This document shows, piece after piece, positions 19,178-27,511 of a stretch of DNA of 64,000 bases (position 1 is its first letter; every line of letters begins with the position of its first letter). Source of the DNA: Lachnospiraceae bacterium (GTDB lineage: Bacteria > Bacillota > Clostridia > Lachnospirales > Lachnospiraceae); the NCBI GenBank assembly GCA_022647575.1, contig JALCKY010000005.1, forward strand, positions 184,370-248,369, given 5' to 3'. The position numbers and the translations under genes are program-made. A model generated the notes under the pieces. The model was not told the origin of the DNA. It did not search any database and saw nothing but the letters and a program-made list of their open reading frames with translations.

Positions 19178-20095
19178 TCATCCCTTGACGGAACCAATCA
19201 TGATTCCTTTGACAAAATGTTTCTGGAATGCCGGATAGATAAACAGAATCGGCAGAACAACAATGACGGAAATCGTCATCCGGATCGATGTAGGCGTCTG
19301 CATCGTTGCCACCGATGCCACCGCCGCCGTACCTCCTGTCTTTACAAGGGCTGCCAGCGAACTTGCCTGGTTAAGATAAGTATACAGCAGATACTGGAGG
19401 GAATACAATTTCTGATCCGTGATGTAAATCAATGTATCCTGGAAAGAGTTCCACTGTCCCACGGCCGCCCAGATCGCGATGGTCGCCAGGATCGGCGTAC
19501 AGACAGGCAGGACCACTTTGAAGAATCTTGTCAGAACGCCTGCACCGTCCATCTCCGCTGCTTCCTGAAGCGAAGGAGGCAGAGACTCGATGTAGGTCTT
19601 CACCATGATGATATTGAACGGCTGCACGATTGCGGGAATGATGTATACCCAGAAGGTATTTGTCAGATGCAGGGTCTTCATCGTCATGAACATCGGGATC
19701 AGGCCGGCATTGAAATACATCGTTATGACGATCAGCCTGTACCAGAGTTTCCGGTGCCACAGATGCGGCTGCGTAAACATGAATCCCAGATACGCGGAGG
19801 CAAGCACCGTGCAGACCGTGCCGATGACGGTTCTGCCGACGGAGACAAGTGCCGCCATCGGGATGCCGCTCAGCTTGAAAACATCGATGTAGTTCTGGAA
19901 GTGGATGCCTTCCGGAATGAGGTTGATGGCTCCCGCCGCACTTAAGTCATTCGCACTGATCGAGTTGATGATCAGATAGTAGAAAGGATAAGCGCAAAGA
20001 AAAGTCAGAATTCCAAAAATCAGATAGTTCACGATGGAAAATGCACGGTCTCCCGGTTTCTGACGGATTACAGTGCCTGAAATATTCCTGGCCAT
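19178..20095 (-). CDS. Carbohydrate ABC transporter permease (LplC/YtcP-like)
   Basis: 305 residues from ATG 20095, selected for the AGAGGAGAGAAG ribosome site. Six membrane segments and the binding-protein-dependent transport signature EAAEMDGAGVLTRFFKVVLP, which contacts the ATPase, mark it as the MalG-like partner. It lies between the other permease and the binding protein in one operon. The C-terminus GIMIGSVKG is typical of this subfamily. Substrate follows the locus: probably a plant-cell-wall oligosaccharide. Confidence 0.93.
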   Translation of the reverse strand: MARNISGTVIRQKPGDRAFSIVNYLIFGILTFLCAYPFYYLIINSISANDLSAAGAINLIPEGIHFQNYIDVFKLSGIPMAALVSVGRTVIGTVCTVLASAYLGFMFTQPHLWHRKLWYRLIVITMYFNAGLIPMFMTMKTLHLTNTFWVYIIPAIVQPFNIIMVKTYIESLPPSLQEAAEMDGAGVLTRFFKVVLPVCTPILATIAIWAAVGQWNSFQDTLIYITDQKLYSLQYLLYTYLNQASSLAALVKTGGTAAVASVATMQTPTSIRMTISVIVVLPILFIYPAFQKHFVKGIMIGSVKG

Positions 20096-20114
20096 TTTTC
20101 TTCTCTCCTCTTTT

Positions 20115-21044
20115 CTATATGATGCTTTCACCGCGGACTTTTTTCGAGGTGAAATTGACAATCATCAGGAGCGTGACGCTGACCAGCGATTTCATGACAC
20201 CGATCGCAGTTGCAAGAGAAAGGCTTTTGCCGGTCATGCCGATGTTGTAAACGTAAAGGTCAAGAACCTGGATGGCATCTTTATTGAAAGAATTCTGGAA
20301 CACGTAGTACTGATCCATGCCGTTATTGAGGAAGTTCGCCACGGAAAGCATCAGCATGACGAAATAGGTAGGCATCAGTGAAGGAATCGTGATGTTCTTG
20401 ATCAGCTGCCATCTGCCGGCCCCGTCCACGCGGGCCGCCTCGTACATTTCCTGATCGATCCCGGCTATCGCAGCCAGGTACATGATGGCACCCCAGCCAA
20501 GTCCTTTCCAGGTGCTCCATAAGATCATCCGAAGCCATACATGCTGGCTGTTGTCCAGGAACTTGATCGGCGCGGAAATCCATCCCCAGTTCTGGAGCAC
20601 AGAATTGACCATGCCGGTAGAAGAGAAAAGACAGAAGGCCACGGCGTAAACCAGCGTCCAGGAAATGAAGTTCGGCAGCGTCGTCAGCGTCTGTACGCAG
20701 TTCTTGAACCATTTGCATTTGATCTCATTAAGAAAGACTGCGAATAATACAGGAAGAAACGAAGTGGCAATTCCGAGCAGGCTCATGGCGAATGTATTTC
20801 TTAAGACAGTGAGCAGCTGTTTTACCTGTGTGGGATTGCTGAAAAGCATCTGGAACCATTTGAATCCGACAAACTCGCATTGCGAAAGCTTCATGGGTGC
20901 ACGGTAATCATAAAAAGCGTAAATCCAGCCGTGCAGCGGGAAATAAGAAAACAGAAAACTGAGAATGAGGAAAGGAAGTATCAGCAGGAACATCTTCTTG
21001 CCCTGCGCAGATCTTCCCTTCATTTTGGAACGTGCATCATCCAT
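20115..21044 (-). CDS. Carbohydrate ABC transporter permease (LplB/YteP-like)
   Basis: 309 residues with six predicted membrane segments and the coupling loop YEAARVDGAGRWQLIKNITIP. It is the MalF-like half of the importer and the first gene of the operon. The ATG at 21044 follows AAAGGAGGGCGGTAGGT. The intergenic region upstream, shared with divergent yesL, carries the direct repeats proposed as YesN binding sites, so transcription of the importer and GH42 is probably switched on by the local two-component system. Confidence 0.93.
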   Translation of the reverse strand: MDDARSKMKGRSAQGKKMFLLILPFLILSFLFSYFPLHGWIYAFYDYRAPMKLSQCEFVGFKWFQMLFSNPTQVKQLLTVLRNTFAMSLLGIATSFLPVLFAVFLNEIKCKWFKNCVQTLTTLPNFISWTLVYAVAFCLFSSTGMVNSVLQNWGWISAPIKFLDNSQHVWLRMILWSTWKGLGWGAIMYLAAIAGIDQEMYEAARVDGAGRWQLIKNITIPSLMPTYFVMLMLSVANFLNNGMDQYYVFQNSFNKDAIQVLDLYVYNIGMTGKSLSLATAIGVMKSLVSVTLLMIVNFTSKKVRGESII

Positions 21045-21074
21045 ACCTACCGCCCTCCTTTAATCGATAGGCCT

Positions 21075-21154
21075 AGTTTAGCATTGGATTTTTTGCTCTT
21101 CTACGAAGGATATTCCACCAGAATTGGATGAGAAATGAGAGATTGGATGAGAAT
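21075..21154 (-). promoter_or_regulatory. Direct repeats and -10 box upstream of importer operon
   Basis: ATTGGATGAGAA occurs twice, at 21124-21135 and 21143-21154, with a 19-base period. A TAAACT-like -10 box for the minus-strand permease gene lies at 21075-21080 without a matching -35, as expected for an activated promoter. Paired direct repeats of this size suit the two helix-turn-helix units of an AraC-type regulator such as the YesN-like protein at 13730. Binding is inferred. Confidence 0.55.
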
Positions 21155-21264
21155 AATCAGTGTTATCTTTAGTTTTTCATGCATTAAGAATCTTTTTTTT
21201 CGGGTATACGCGCCCTCTGCGGCTTCTTAAAATAGAAGCAAAGAAATGAACCGAAGGAGGACAT

Positions 21265-21903
21265 ATGAGATTCCGTCTAAGCAGCCCGGTATGGGAATAT
21301 CTGAATACGGCCGTACAGTACATCGGCCTCAACCTCGTCTTCATCGTATGCTGCCTGCCGATTGTCACAATCGGGCCGGCCATTGCTGCACTCTGCCAGG
21401 TCATGCTCCGCGAATCCCGCGGCGAACACGGCTATCTGATCCGCAGGTTTTTTCAGCACTTTAAGGAAATGTTCGTCCAGGCAGCCCTGACCTTCTTCTT
21501 ATTTGCAGGCTTGTTTTTTGTTCTCCTGTACTCCCTGGTGTTCTGGCACTCCCTGAGCGGAACTGCGGCTGCCGCAGCTTTTGCCTTCACGCTTGTCCTT
21601 GCCTTCTATATCTTCAGCGGTTTCCTGTTCGCATTCCCGCTGATGGCGCGTTTTAAGAACAGCTTCTGGAAAACCATCCATAATGCCTTCCTGCTGTCGA
21701 TGACCAACCTGAAGCTGACTGCAGCACTGCTTCTGATTTATGCCGTACTGGCATGCATGGCCTATTTATTCCCGAAGCCTACCGAAATCTTCATGATTGT
21801 CATAGGCTTTTCATTTCTGACCTATGGATCCTCTTTTATCTTTAACAGAATTTTCAAGGCCTATGTTGCTTCACAGGATGGAAATATTTCCGACGAAATG
21901 TAG
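21265..21903 (+). CDS. yesL: YesL family membrane protein (DUF624)
   Basis: 212 residues, five or six hydrophobic segments, and the DUF624 opening with a cytosolic N-terminus and CCLPIVTIGPAIAAL. The ATG follows GAAGGAGGACAT. YesL proteins are found almost only beside YesM/YesN and LplABC-type importers, and a role in transport or sensing has been proposed, but the function is not known. Here it is divergent from the importer operon and shares its regulatory region. A stretch of T follows the stop but no clear terminator hairpin. Confidence 0.88.
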   Translation: MRFRLSSPVWEYLNTAVQYIGLNLVFIVCCLPIVTIGPAIAALCQVMLRESRGEHGYLIRRFFQHFKEMFVQAALTFFLFAGLFFVLLYSLVFWHSLSGTAAAAAFAFTLVLAFYIFSGFLFAFPLMARFKNSFWKTIHNAFLLSMTNLKLTAALLLIYAVLACMAYLFPKPTEIFMIVIGFSFLTYGSSFIFNRIFKAYVASQDGNISDEM

Positions 21904-21965
21904 TTTTTTTCTTTCGGATTGAATCGGCAGATTCCTATGCTGATTTTCTGACAGTGTGAACATAC

Positions 21966-22063
21966 AAATAAAAGAACCGGATTCTGCCCTATTTTAAAGG
22001 CAAAATCCGGTTCTTCCATTTTGACAGTGGAAGAGGGAACCAAACCTTCATTGACGGTTTGAC
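21966..22063. repeat. Repeat A: degenerate copy of the hairpin/T-arm core
   Basis: Carries the hairpin (AACCGGATT at 21975 pairing with AATCCGGTT) and a worn form of the adjoining T-arm-like segment and TTGACGGTTT. Neither the left nor the right arm found at the other copies is recognisable, so this is an old or solo core. It lies between yesL and the DUF1304 gene and could act as a terminator on the minus strand, where the hairpin is followed by T-rich sequence. Confidence 0.7.
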
Positions 22064-22084
22064 ACGCCGAACATCAGTGGAACG

Positions 22085-22450
22085 TTATCCGGCTAAAAGT
22101 ACAAGGACCAATGCAATCGCTGCCGGAGCCGCCTGCTTCAGCAGGATCCCCTTTGTTACCGTAACAGCTCCGTAGATACCTGCGATGACCATGCAGGCAA
22201 GAAAGAAGACCGCCGTTGAAACAGCCTGCCCGCGGTTTCCCATGAAGACGGACCAGATCATGCCGGCTCCGAGGAATCCATTATACAGTCCCTGATTGGC
22301 CGCCATGGATACCGTCTTATGGAAATATCCGGGTTCAGGTTCCGGGAAGAATCTGGCTCCGCTCTTCTCCCATGAAAACATCTCCAGACCCATGATGAAA
22401 AAACACATCAGACCGACCAGCGTTACGATGATTCTGGCAAATACGGACAT
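22085..22450 (-). CDS. DUF1304 family small membrane protein
   Basis: 121 residues with four membrane segments and the family pattern around the first loop (GLEMFSWEKSGARFF) and GLYNGFLGAGMIWSV. Its biochemical role is unknown; relatives are small inner-membrane proteins. It lies downstream of the metallo-hydrolase gene on the same strand with a gap of 29 bases, so the two are probably co-transcribed under the OhrR-type operator. Confidence 0.85.
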   Translation of the reverse strand: MSVFARIIVTLVGLMCFFIMGLEMFSWEKSGARFFPEPEPGYFHKTVSMAANQGLYNGFLGAGMIWSVFMGNRGQAVSTAVFFLACMVIAGIYGAVTVTKGILLKQAAPAAIALVLVLLAG

Positions 22451-22479
22451 ATTTCCTTCCCCCTTAAATAATCTTTATT

Positions 22480-23229
22480 TTACAGCTGCATGATTTCTGC
22501 TTTTTCCAGATGCTCGATTCCTTCCGGCGTATGCGTGGACAGATAGACTGTCGGGTTCTTCATTATGAATTCACGCACTTTCTCTTCGCTCTCCCTGGCC
22601 AGTTCCTTATCCTCAAACACGACGGAAAGCTCATTCCTCCTCAGCGCCTCATCCGTATAGGAAATGTCACCATGGAACATCCAGAATTTTCCGTCGTATT
22701 CCAGAACTGCGATCGAGTTCCCTTTCGTGTGTCCCGGGGCCGGCAGCATTACCAGCGAATCCGCGATCTTCTGGCTCTTTACAAAATTGTGATATGGTCC
22801 GTCCGTATAATCCACACGGATGATATTGGCACCTTTTAATTCCAGAGCATCAGCATCCGTACGGGAAATAAAGACTTTCGCATTCGGGAACATCCTGAGT
22901 TCTCCCGTATGGTCCGGATGCTTGTGCGTCACCACGATCTTGTCGACATCTTCCGCTTTATACCCTGCGCCTTCCAGCGCCTCCGGGAAAGACTGAATCT
23001 TCTCCCCGACATAAAGCTTTGCGTCCGGCTCCTTCTTAAAATCCGGTGTTTCCTTCGGAAGTCCGGTATCAATCAGGATGACCTCTTTGCCGGTATCGAT
23101 CAGATAATTCTGCAGGCTGGAGGGATATCTTTTATCCATATCAATCTTTTCCGGTGCCAGCGATCCTCCCATGGCGAAAGCTTCCTGCATTTCCCCGTTC
23201 TTATAATACTTCAGTGCGATGATCTTCAT
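22480..23229 (-). CDS. MBL-fold metallo-hydrolase, N-acyl homoserine lactonase-like
   Basis: 249 residues of the metallo-beta-lactamase fold. The metal-binding motif reads VTHKHPDHTGEL (HxHxDH, with Lys between the first two His), with further ligands in PAPGHTKGNS and FHGDISYTD. The layout, with an N-terminal beta-strand region and ILIDTGLPKE, is close to AiiA-type lactonases, but many relatives act on other esters or lactones. Cytosolic. ATG 23229 follows AGGAGGACATAAA. It is divergent from the OhrR-type regulator, and one copy of the shared operator sequence lies about 25 bases upstream of the start, implying that it is induced by organic peroxide or a similar stress. Confidence 0.85.
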   Translation of the reverse strand: MKIIALKYYKNGEMQEAFAMGGSLAPEKIDMDKRYPSSLQNYLIDTGKEVILIDTGLPKETPDFKKEPDAKLYVGEKIQSFPEALEGAGYKAEDVDKIVVTHKHPDHTGELRMFPNAKVFISRTDADALELKGANIIRVDYTDGPYHNFVKSQKIADSLVMLPAPGHTKGNSIAVLEYDGKFWMFHGDISYTDEALRRNELSVVFEDKELARESEEKVREFIMKNPTVYLSTHTPEGIEHLEKAEIMQL

Positions 23230-23254
23230 TTTATGTCCTCCTATTTAATTTATG

Positions 23255-23340
23255 TAAATTTAATTGTGCTAAATCTTTATGCCTGTACTTTACTCTTTTC
23301 AGGTCCTGCTGTCAACAGTTTTTCTAAATTTAATTGTGCA
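23255..23340. promoter_or_regulatory. Two putative OhrR-type operators
   Basis: The 15-base sequence TAAATTTAATTGTGC occurs at 23255-23269 and again at 23325-23339, one copy near each of the two divergent genes. It resembles the AT-rich OhrR operator known in Bacillus subtilis (repeats of an ACAATTAAATTGT type). Two copies placed one per promoter suggest that the regulator represses both itself and the metallo-hydrolase gene. Confidence 0.65.
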
Positions 23341-23417
23341 ATCTACATTTCTCTGTTATACTGCTTTTATAAAACATGACGTTTTTCATCATCCGTCGTT
23401 ATGCAAAGCATGGGGGT

Positions 23418-23855
23418 ATGAATATGAAATGTGATACAGACAGCCTGAAACTAGAGAACCAGCTCTGCTTCCCGATCTACGCCTGCTCGCATGAGATCAT
23501 AAAAAAATATAAGCCGTTCCTCGATAAAATCGGCCTGACCTATACGCAGTACATCACCATGATGGTGCTGTGGGACAGACAGGAAATCAGTGCACGGGAT
23601 TTAGGCATCATGCTCCATCTGGATTCCGGTACCCTGACCCCGCTGCTGAAGCGGATGCAGGGAATGGGGCTGATCACCCGTACGCGCAGCGATGCGGATG
23701 AACGCGTCCTCAATGTCAAAATCACTCCTTCCGGAAATGCGCTGAAAGAGAAGGCGGCCTCTATACCGAAGCAGATCCGTTCCTGCGTCGATCTGACAGA
23801 AGAAGAAAGCAGGACCCTTTACAGGATCCTGTATAAGATACTTGAGACAGTCTGA
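23418..23855 (+). CDS. ohrR: MarR-family regulator, OhrR type
   Basis: 145 residues from ATG 23418, with GGGGG in front; an upstream reading from 23376 adds 14 unlikely residues. The protein aligns along its length with B. subtilis OhrR: LENQLCFPIYACS contains the reactive cysteine that senses organic hydroperoxides, then the winged-helix core LHLDSGTLTPLLKRM and the wing RSDADERVLNV. A second Cys five residues after the first may allow intramolecular disulfide sensing. There is no ohr peroxidase gene in the window; the divergent metallo-hydrolase is the apparent target. Confidence 0.9.
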   Translation: MNMKCDTDSLKLENQLCFPIYACSHEIIKKYKPFLDKIGLTYTQYITMMVLWDRQEISARDLGIMLHLDSGTLTPLLKRMQGMGLITRTRSDADERVLNVKITPSGNALKEKAASIPKQIRSCVDLTEEESRTLYRILYKILETV

Positions 23856-23949
23856 GGATTGTCATCATTTTTACTCGGTTTCTTTCGACTCGGTTTCGTT
23901 TGAATAAATTGTGCTGCGCTTCATCAAACTCAGCAGCCGCTGAATCGAA

Positions 23950-25170
23950 TTATGCCTTACGGAATTCCCCCGCCCATTCAAAACCTTTCTTGGCAATGAT
24001 GACCGCAATGATTTCATTGATGACAGCGGCGGCGGCAATCGTCCCCTGGATGATTTTCGCGCATTCCGGAGCCGCTTCTGAAAGAGTGGAGACCGCGATT
24101 CCTGTAAACACCAGGGATACGCCTGAGTGCGGAAGCAGTGTCAGTCCGAGATATTTCTGCACGGTCTTCGGCATCCCGGTTGCCCTGGCACCGATCCTTG
24201 CACCGAAATATTTCCCAAAGGCGCGGGACACGATATAGATCACCGTGAACATTCCCGCCCCGAGGATCGCATGGTAGTCAAGCGGAGCTCCGAGGTTCAG
24301 TATGACGGCAATCATGGATACCCCGAGGACGGGATTGAAGTCATTGACTATCTGCGAAAGTCTTTCTTCCGGCACGATATTGGAAAATGCCGCTGAAAAA
24401 GCCATTCCCATCAGCATGAAGTTCAGGACCGGGGACGGCATCAGGAAGGTGTTGAAAATGAACCCGATCCCGGCCGTTGCCAGTATCATCCCTATCAGGA
24501 TGCAGAGGGTGACCGGCCTGCTGCTTTCCTTCTTCAGCAGATATCCTGCCGGTATGCCGACTGCACTTCCGATCACCAGCGGCAGGAGGATGATGACCGG
24601 TATCATCCAGACCGGCATGGAAGCGCCGGATAGATGCCGTGCAACGATTGCAATGGCGGTAAAGAATACGGCAACCCCGACCATGTCATCGAGCGCAGCC
24701 ATGGGGATCAGCGTCCTTGTCACCGGGCCGTCCGTCCTGAACTCCCGGACAATGGAAAGCGCGGGGGCCGGGGCTGTGGCAAGCGCAATCCCTCCGAACA
24801 GGAAGGCCAGGTAAATCGGAATCCCCCTGATGGCAAATGTAATGCAGAACACCGCTGAGACAACCGCAAAAGTACCGAGGGACTGCGTAAGCGTCGTGAT
24901 CAGCAGTGCTTTTCCGTATTTCCTGATCCGTTTCCAGACAAGCTCCGTGCCGATCATCAATCCGACGGCACATTCCAGCACATGGATCGTATTCTCGTAC
25001 CAGGCGGCATTGATCAGCTCATCCGGCAGAAGTGAAAAAGCATACGGACCGAGCACCATGCCGCCGATCAGCCATCCGAGGATGGACGGGAGCTTCAGCT
25101 TCGATACGAGTTTCCCGAAAATGAAAGCGATTGCCATGGCAGCAATCCAGCGAAGGATCAGAAGGATCAT
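23950..25170 (-). CDS. Cation:proton antiporter (CPA2 type)
   Basis: 406 residues with about 12 hydrophobic segments and the Na+/H+ exchanger fold: GWLIGGMVLGPYAF near the N-terminus and the acidic pair region MAALDDMVGVAVFF in the middle, where Asp residues probably carry the ion. There is no C-terminal TrkA domain. It lies in the plasma membrane. Its ATG overlaps the TGA of the TetR gene (ATGA), so the two form an operon and the regulator probably controls the antiporter. Confidence 0.9.
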   Translation of the reverse strand: MILLILRWIAAMAIAFIFGKLVSKLKLPSILGWLIGGMVLGPYAFSLLPDELINAAWYENTIHVLECAVGLMIGTELVWKRIRKYGKALLITTLTQSLGTFAVVSAVFCITFAIRGIPIYLAFLFGGIALATAPAPALSIVREFRTDGPVTRTLIPMAALDDMVGVAVFFTAIAIVARHLSGASMPVWMIPVIILLPLVIGSAVGIPAGYLLKKESSRPVTLCILIGMILATAGIGFIFNTFLMPSPVLNFMLMGMAFSAAFSNIVPEERLSQIVNDFNPVLGVSMIAVILNLGAPLDYHAILGAGMFTVIYIVSRAFGKYFGARIGARATGMPKTVQKYLGLTLLPHSGVSLVFTGIAVSTLSEAAPECAKIIQGTIAAAAVINEIIAVIIAKKGFEWAGEFRKA

Positions 25171-25778
25171 GATTCCTCTCCCCTCTTCGCGATTCCGTAA
25201 AGCATGAAATCAAGCATTTTGGAAACGCCCTCTTCGTGTGCCGCCATCGTGTCCCGGAAGGACAGGCCGCTGACCGCCGGAGAGCTGAAATACCCGTTGA
25301 ACATATCCTGTATCATTTTAAAATAACGCATGGCATCTTCATCGGTCACGCCCGGACGCAGGGAAATGGTGCCGAGGATTTCTTTATACAGTCTGCGGTT
25401 GAAGGCGTCAAATTCGGCACGGGCCTTATCGATCTCCTTCCGCAGCGCTTTGGGCGGCTGCAGGATTGATTCGCAGAAGATGCGAGCCTCATTTTCATGC
25501 TCACGGAAAAACTTCAGGCGCGCCCCTGTATAGCGGTGAAGATCGGTGCCGATCTCCGCAGCCTTCAGATATTCCGTCAGCGCATGGAAGCACTGTTCCA
25601 CGCAGGCAAGATAAAGGGCGTCCTTGTTTTCATAATTATGGTAAAGCAGTCCTTTCGCAATTCCGGTGTGGCAGATGCTGTTCAGCGATGAGGCTGCATA
25701 GCCGTTTGTTCCGAATTCCTGCATGGCTGCCGCCAGGATTTTTTCCTTCGTCAGTTCTGTTTTGATTTCTTTCCGCAT
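25167..25778 (-). CDS. TetR-family regulator
   Basis: 203 residues: N-terminal TetR helix-turn-helix (ILAAAMQEFGTNGYAASSLN, then GIAKGLLYHNYENKDALY) and an all-helical ligand-binding domain. It precedes the antiporter gene with a four-base overlap. A perfect inverted repeat lies 23 bases upstream of the start, so autoregulation of the operon is likely. The inducer is unknown. Confidence 0.93.
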   Translation of the reverse strand: MRKEIKTELTKEKILAAAMQEFGTNGYAASSLNSICHTGIAKGLLYHNYENKDALYLACVEQCFHALTEYLKAAEIGTDLHRYTGARLKFFREHENEARIFCESILQPPKALRKEIDKARAEFDAFNRRLYKEILGTISLRPGVTDEDAMRYFKMIQDMFNGYFSSPAVSGLSFRDTMAAHEEGVSKMLDFMLYGIAKRGEES

Positions 25779-25800
25779 GAAAATGCCTCCCGCTGCATAT

Positions 25801-25820
25801 TATAGACCATCCGGTCTATA
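25801..25820. promoter_or_regulatory. TetR operator palindrome
   Basis: TATAGACC-ATCC-GGTCTATA, eight-base arms with a four-base centre, directly upstream of the TetR gene. Such GACCGGTC-like palindromes are typical operators of TetR repressors. It should block the promoter of the TetR-antiporter operon. Confidence 0.8.
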
Positions 25821-25952
25821 TTTTAGCAGCTGCAGGCATTGAAATCAATATCAAATCCGTGTTCGCATAACATCAATCGCTGTTGCAGAGCTGTTATAAA
25901 GCTCGCCATGTCTCAACATGATAAAAAGCATAGCGGAGCTTTACCTCCGGTT

Positions 25953-27281
25953 TCAGTGTCCGCCCTGCATGGAAGAATTCGGATTTGTAAAATCAATCCC
26001 CAGTGCATTCGCCACCGCCTCGAGAATTCCGTTCGATGAGAATGTAGCTCCTGACACTGTCGAGACATCAACACTCTGTGACTCCAGTATCTCGGATATG
26101 ATTGTTCCCTGGGCACGTTCAAAGTACTGACTGTCGTCTTCATAGGAAACAATTTCAACGGATGTGATTACACCGCCTGAAACCGTAACCGAAACTTCCG
26201 TGGTTCCGCGCAGTCCTGTCCCGGTACCGCTGTAAGTTCCGTCTGCATATTGACCGGCGGAAGCTGACGCAGATGCTGCGGCAGATTCCGCCGATGACTC
26301 CGCCGTACCTGTGCTGCTTTCCGCGGCAGCAGCTGTGTTTTCTGCGCTGCTTTCAGCAGCTGATGCATCAGTACTCCCGGAAACAGTTTGTGCCGCCTGA
26401 GCTGCTGCTTCCGATGCACTCTGGACAGCGGACTGTTCCATCGCATCTGTATAAAGGTTTCCCACATAGATCATCCCGGACATAGCCGCAATGGCAACGG
26501 CAGCCGTAACTATCGGTGCCTGATTGGCAGTTGCATTTCCTTTCGGACAGACGTCTGTGCAGGCAAAGCAGTCAATACATTCTCCTGACTTCACGATATC
26601 TGTCTCACCCAGAGGAATCCCCATGGAACATTTATAGGTACAAAGCGAGCATTTGTCGCATTTCCTGCGGGGCTTCCTGATACGGAAAAGCCGGATTCTC
26701 GATGTCAGGCAGAAAAGCGCTCCCAGCGGGCAGAGATACCGGCAGAAAAAGCGTTCGATTAAAAGAGACCCTGCTATGATAATTAAAAGGAGAAGCGCTC
26801 CGACTGTCAGAAGAAATGTCGGCTGGCTCCAGCTTTTAACAGACGCCGCCATGGCAAAGACTGTCCATGGACTCGAATACCCGTCAAAATCGAATACCGC
26901 GAATGTCCATCCGATCAGGACAATGACCAGCAATACCGCATACTTGAGGTATTTCAGAATCCGGTCTGCCTGCGAACTGACACGGAACCGCGGTTTCAGC
27001 GTATGGGATGATATAAACCACATGAGATCACCCATTGCTCCGAAAGAACAAATAAATCCGCAGAAGAATCTTCCGAATATGATTGTTACCAGGAATACGG
27101 CAATAATAAGAAATACGGAAGGTGCCTGTACGCTCCACGCGAATTTTCCCGAAATAAGTGCTGTATAGATGTCCTTGACCGCCAGGAAAACCGAAACAAA
27201 AAGTCCCGGATATATGATGAATGCAGCAAGCTGGCAGGCGTGTCTGATGATTTGCATCACGGATATCTTTCTTTTTTTCAT
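25953..27281 (-). CDS. Membrane 4Fe-4S protein with C-terminal FMN-binding domain
   Basis: 442 residues from ATG 27281, which has GGAGGGG in front. The N-terminal part is NapH/RnfD-like: four or five membrane segments with cysteine motifs FFCGFICSFGA and FFCRYLCPLGA, then two [4Fe-4S] motifs (CDKCSLCTYKC and CIDCFACTDVCPKG). A single membrane segment leads to an Ala/Ser-rich linker (about 305-365) and an extracellular FMN_bind domain ending in VSGATFSSNG, whose Thr is the expected site of covalent FMN attachment. It should pass electrons across the membrane to an outside acceptor. No ApbE flavin transferase gene is in the window. Divergent from an AraC-type regulator. Confidence 0.9.
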   Translation of the reverse strand: MKKRKISVMQIIRHACQLAAFIIYPGLFVSVFLAVKDIYTALISGKFAWSVQAPSVFLIIAVFLVTIIFGRFFCGFICSFGAMGDLMWFISSHTLKPRFRVSSQADRILKYLKYAVLLVIVLIGWTFAVFDFDGYSSPWTVFAMAASVKSWSQPTFLLTVGALLLLIIIAGSLLIERFFCRYLCPLGALFCLTSRIRLFRIRKPRRKCDKCSLCTYKCSMGIPLGETDIVKSGECIDCFACTDVCPKGNATANQAPIVTAAVAIAAMSGMIYVGNLYTDAMEQSAVQSASEAAAQAAQTVSGSTDASAAESSAENTAAAAESSTGTAESSAESAAASASASAGQYADGTYSGTGTGLRGTTEVSVTVSGGVITSVEIVSYEDDSQYFERAQGTIISEILESQSVDVSTVSGATFSSNGILEAVANALGIDFTNPNSSMQGGH

Positions 27282-27401
27282 GATTCGTCCCCTCCATTGT
27301 TGAATCGTGTAAGTCCGAAAAATGGAATTACGATAAGATAATTTCGAACAACTTATCACACTCTGCAGATTTTATACACATTATTCTTTAAAATTCGTCG
27401 T

Positions 27402-27431
27402 ATCCTGCAAATGTTTTGTCTAATCCTGCAA
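27402..27431. promoter_or_regulatory. Direct repeats, probable AraC-type site
   Basis: ATCCTGCAA occurs at 27402-27410 and 27423-27431, exactly two helical turns (21 bases) apart, between the flavoprotein and the AraC-type gene. This is the expected spacing for the two DNA-binding helices of one AraC monomer pair or dimer. It suggests control of both divergent genes by the regulator at 27512. Confidence 0.55.
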
Positions 27432-27511
27432 GTTATGGCATCGCATATTTTGTCCTTTTGTTATAAAATCGTTTCAGGAAATTGGCAAAAGATAATAATT
27501 CAGGGAGTGCC

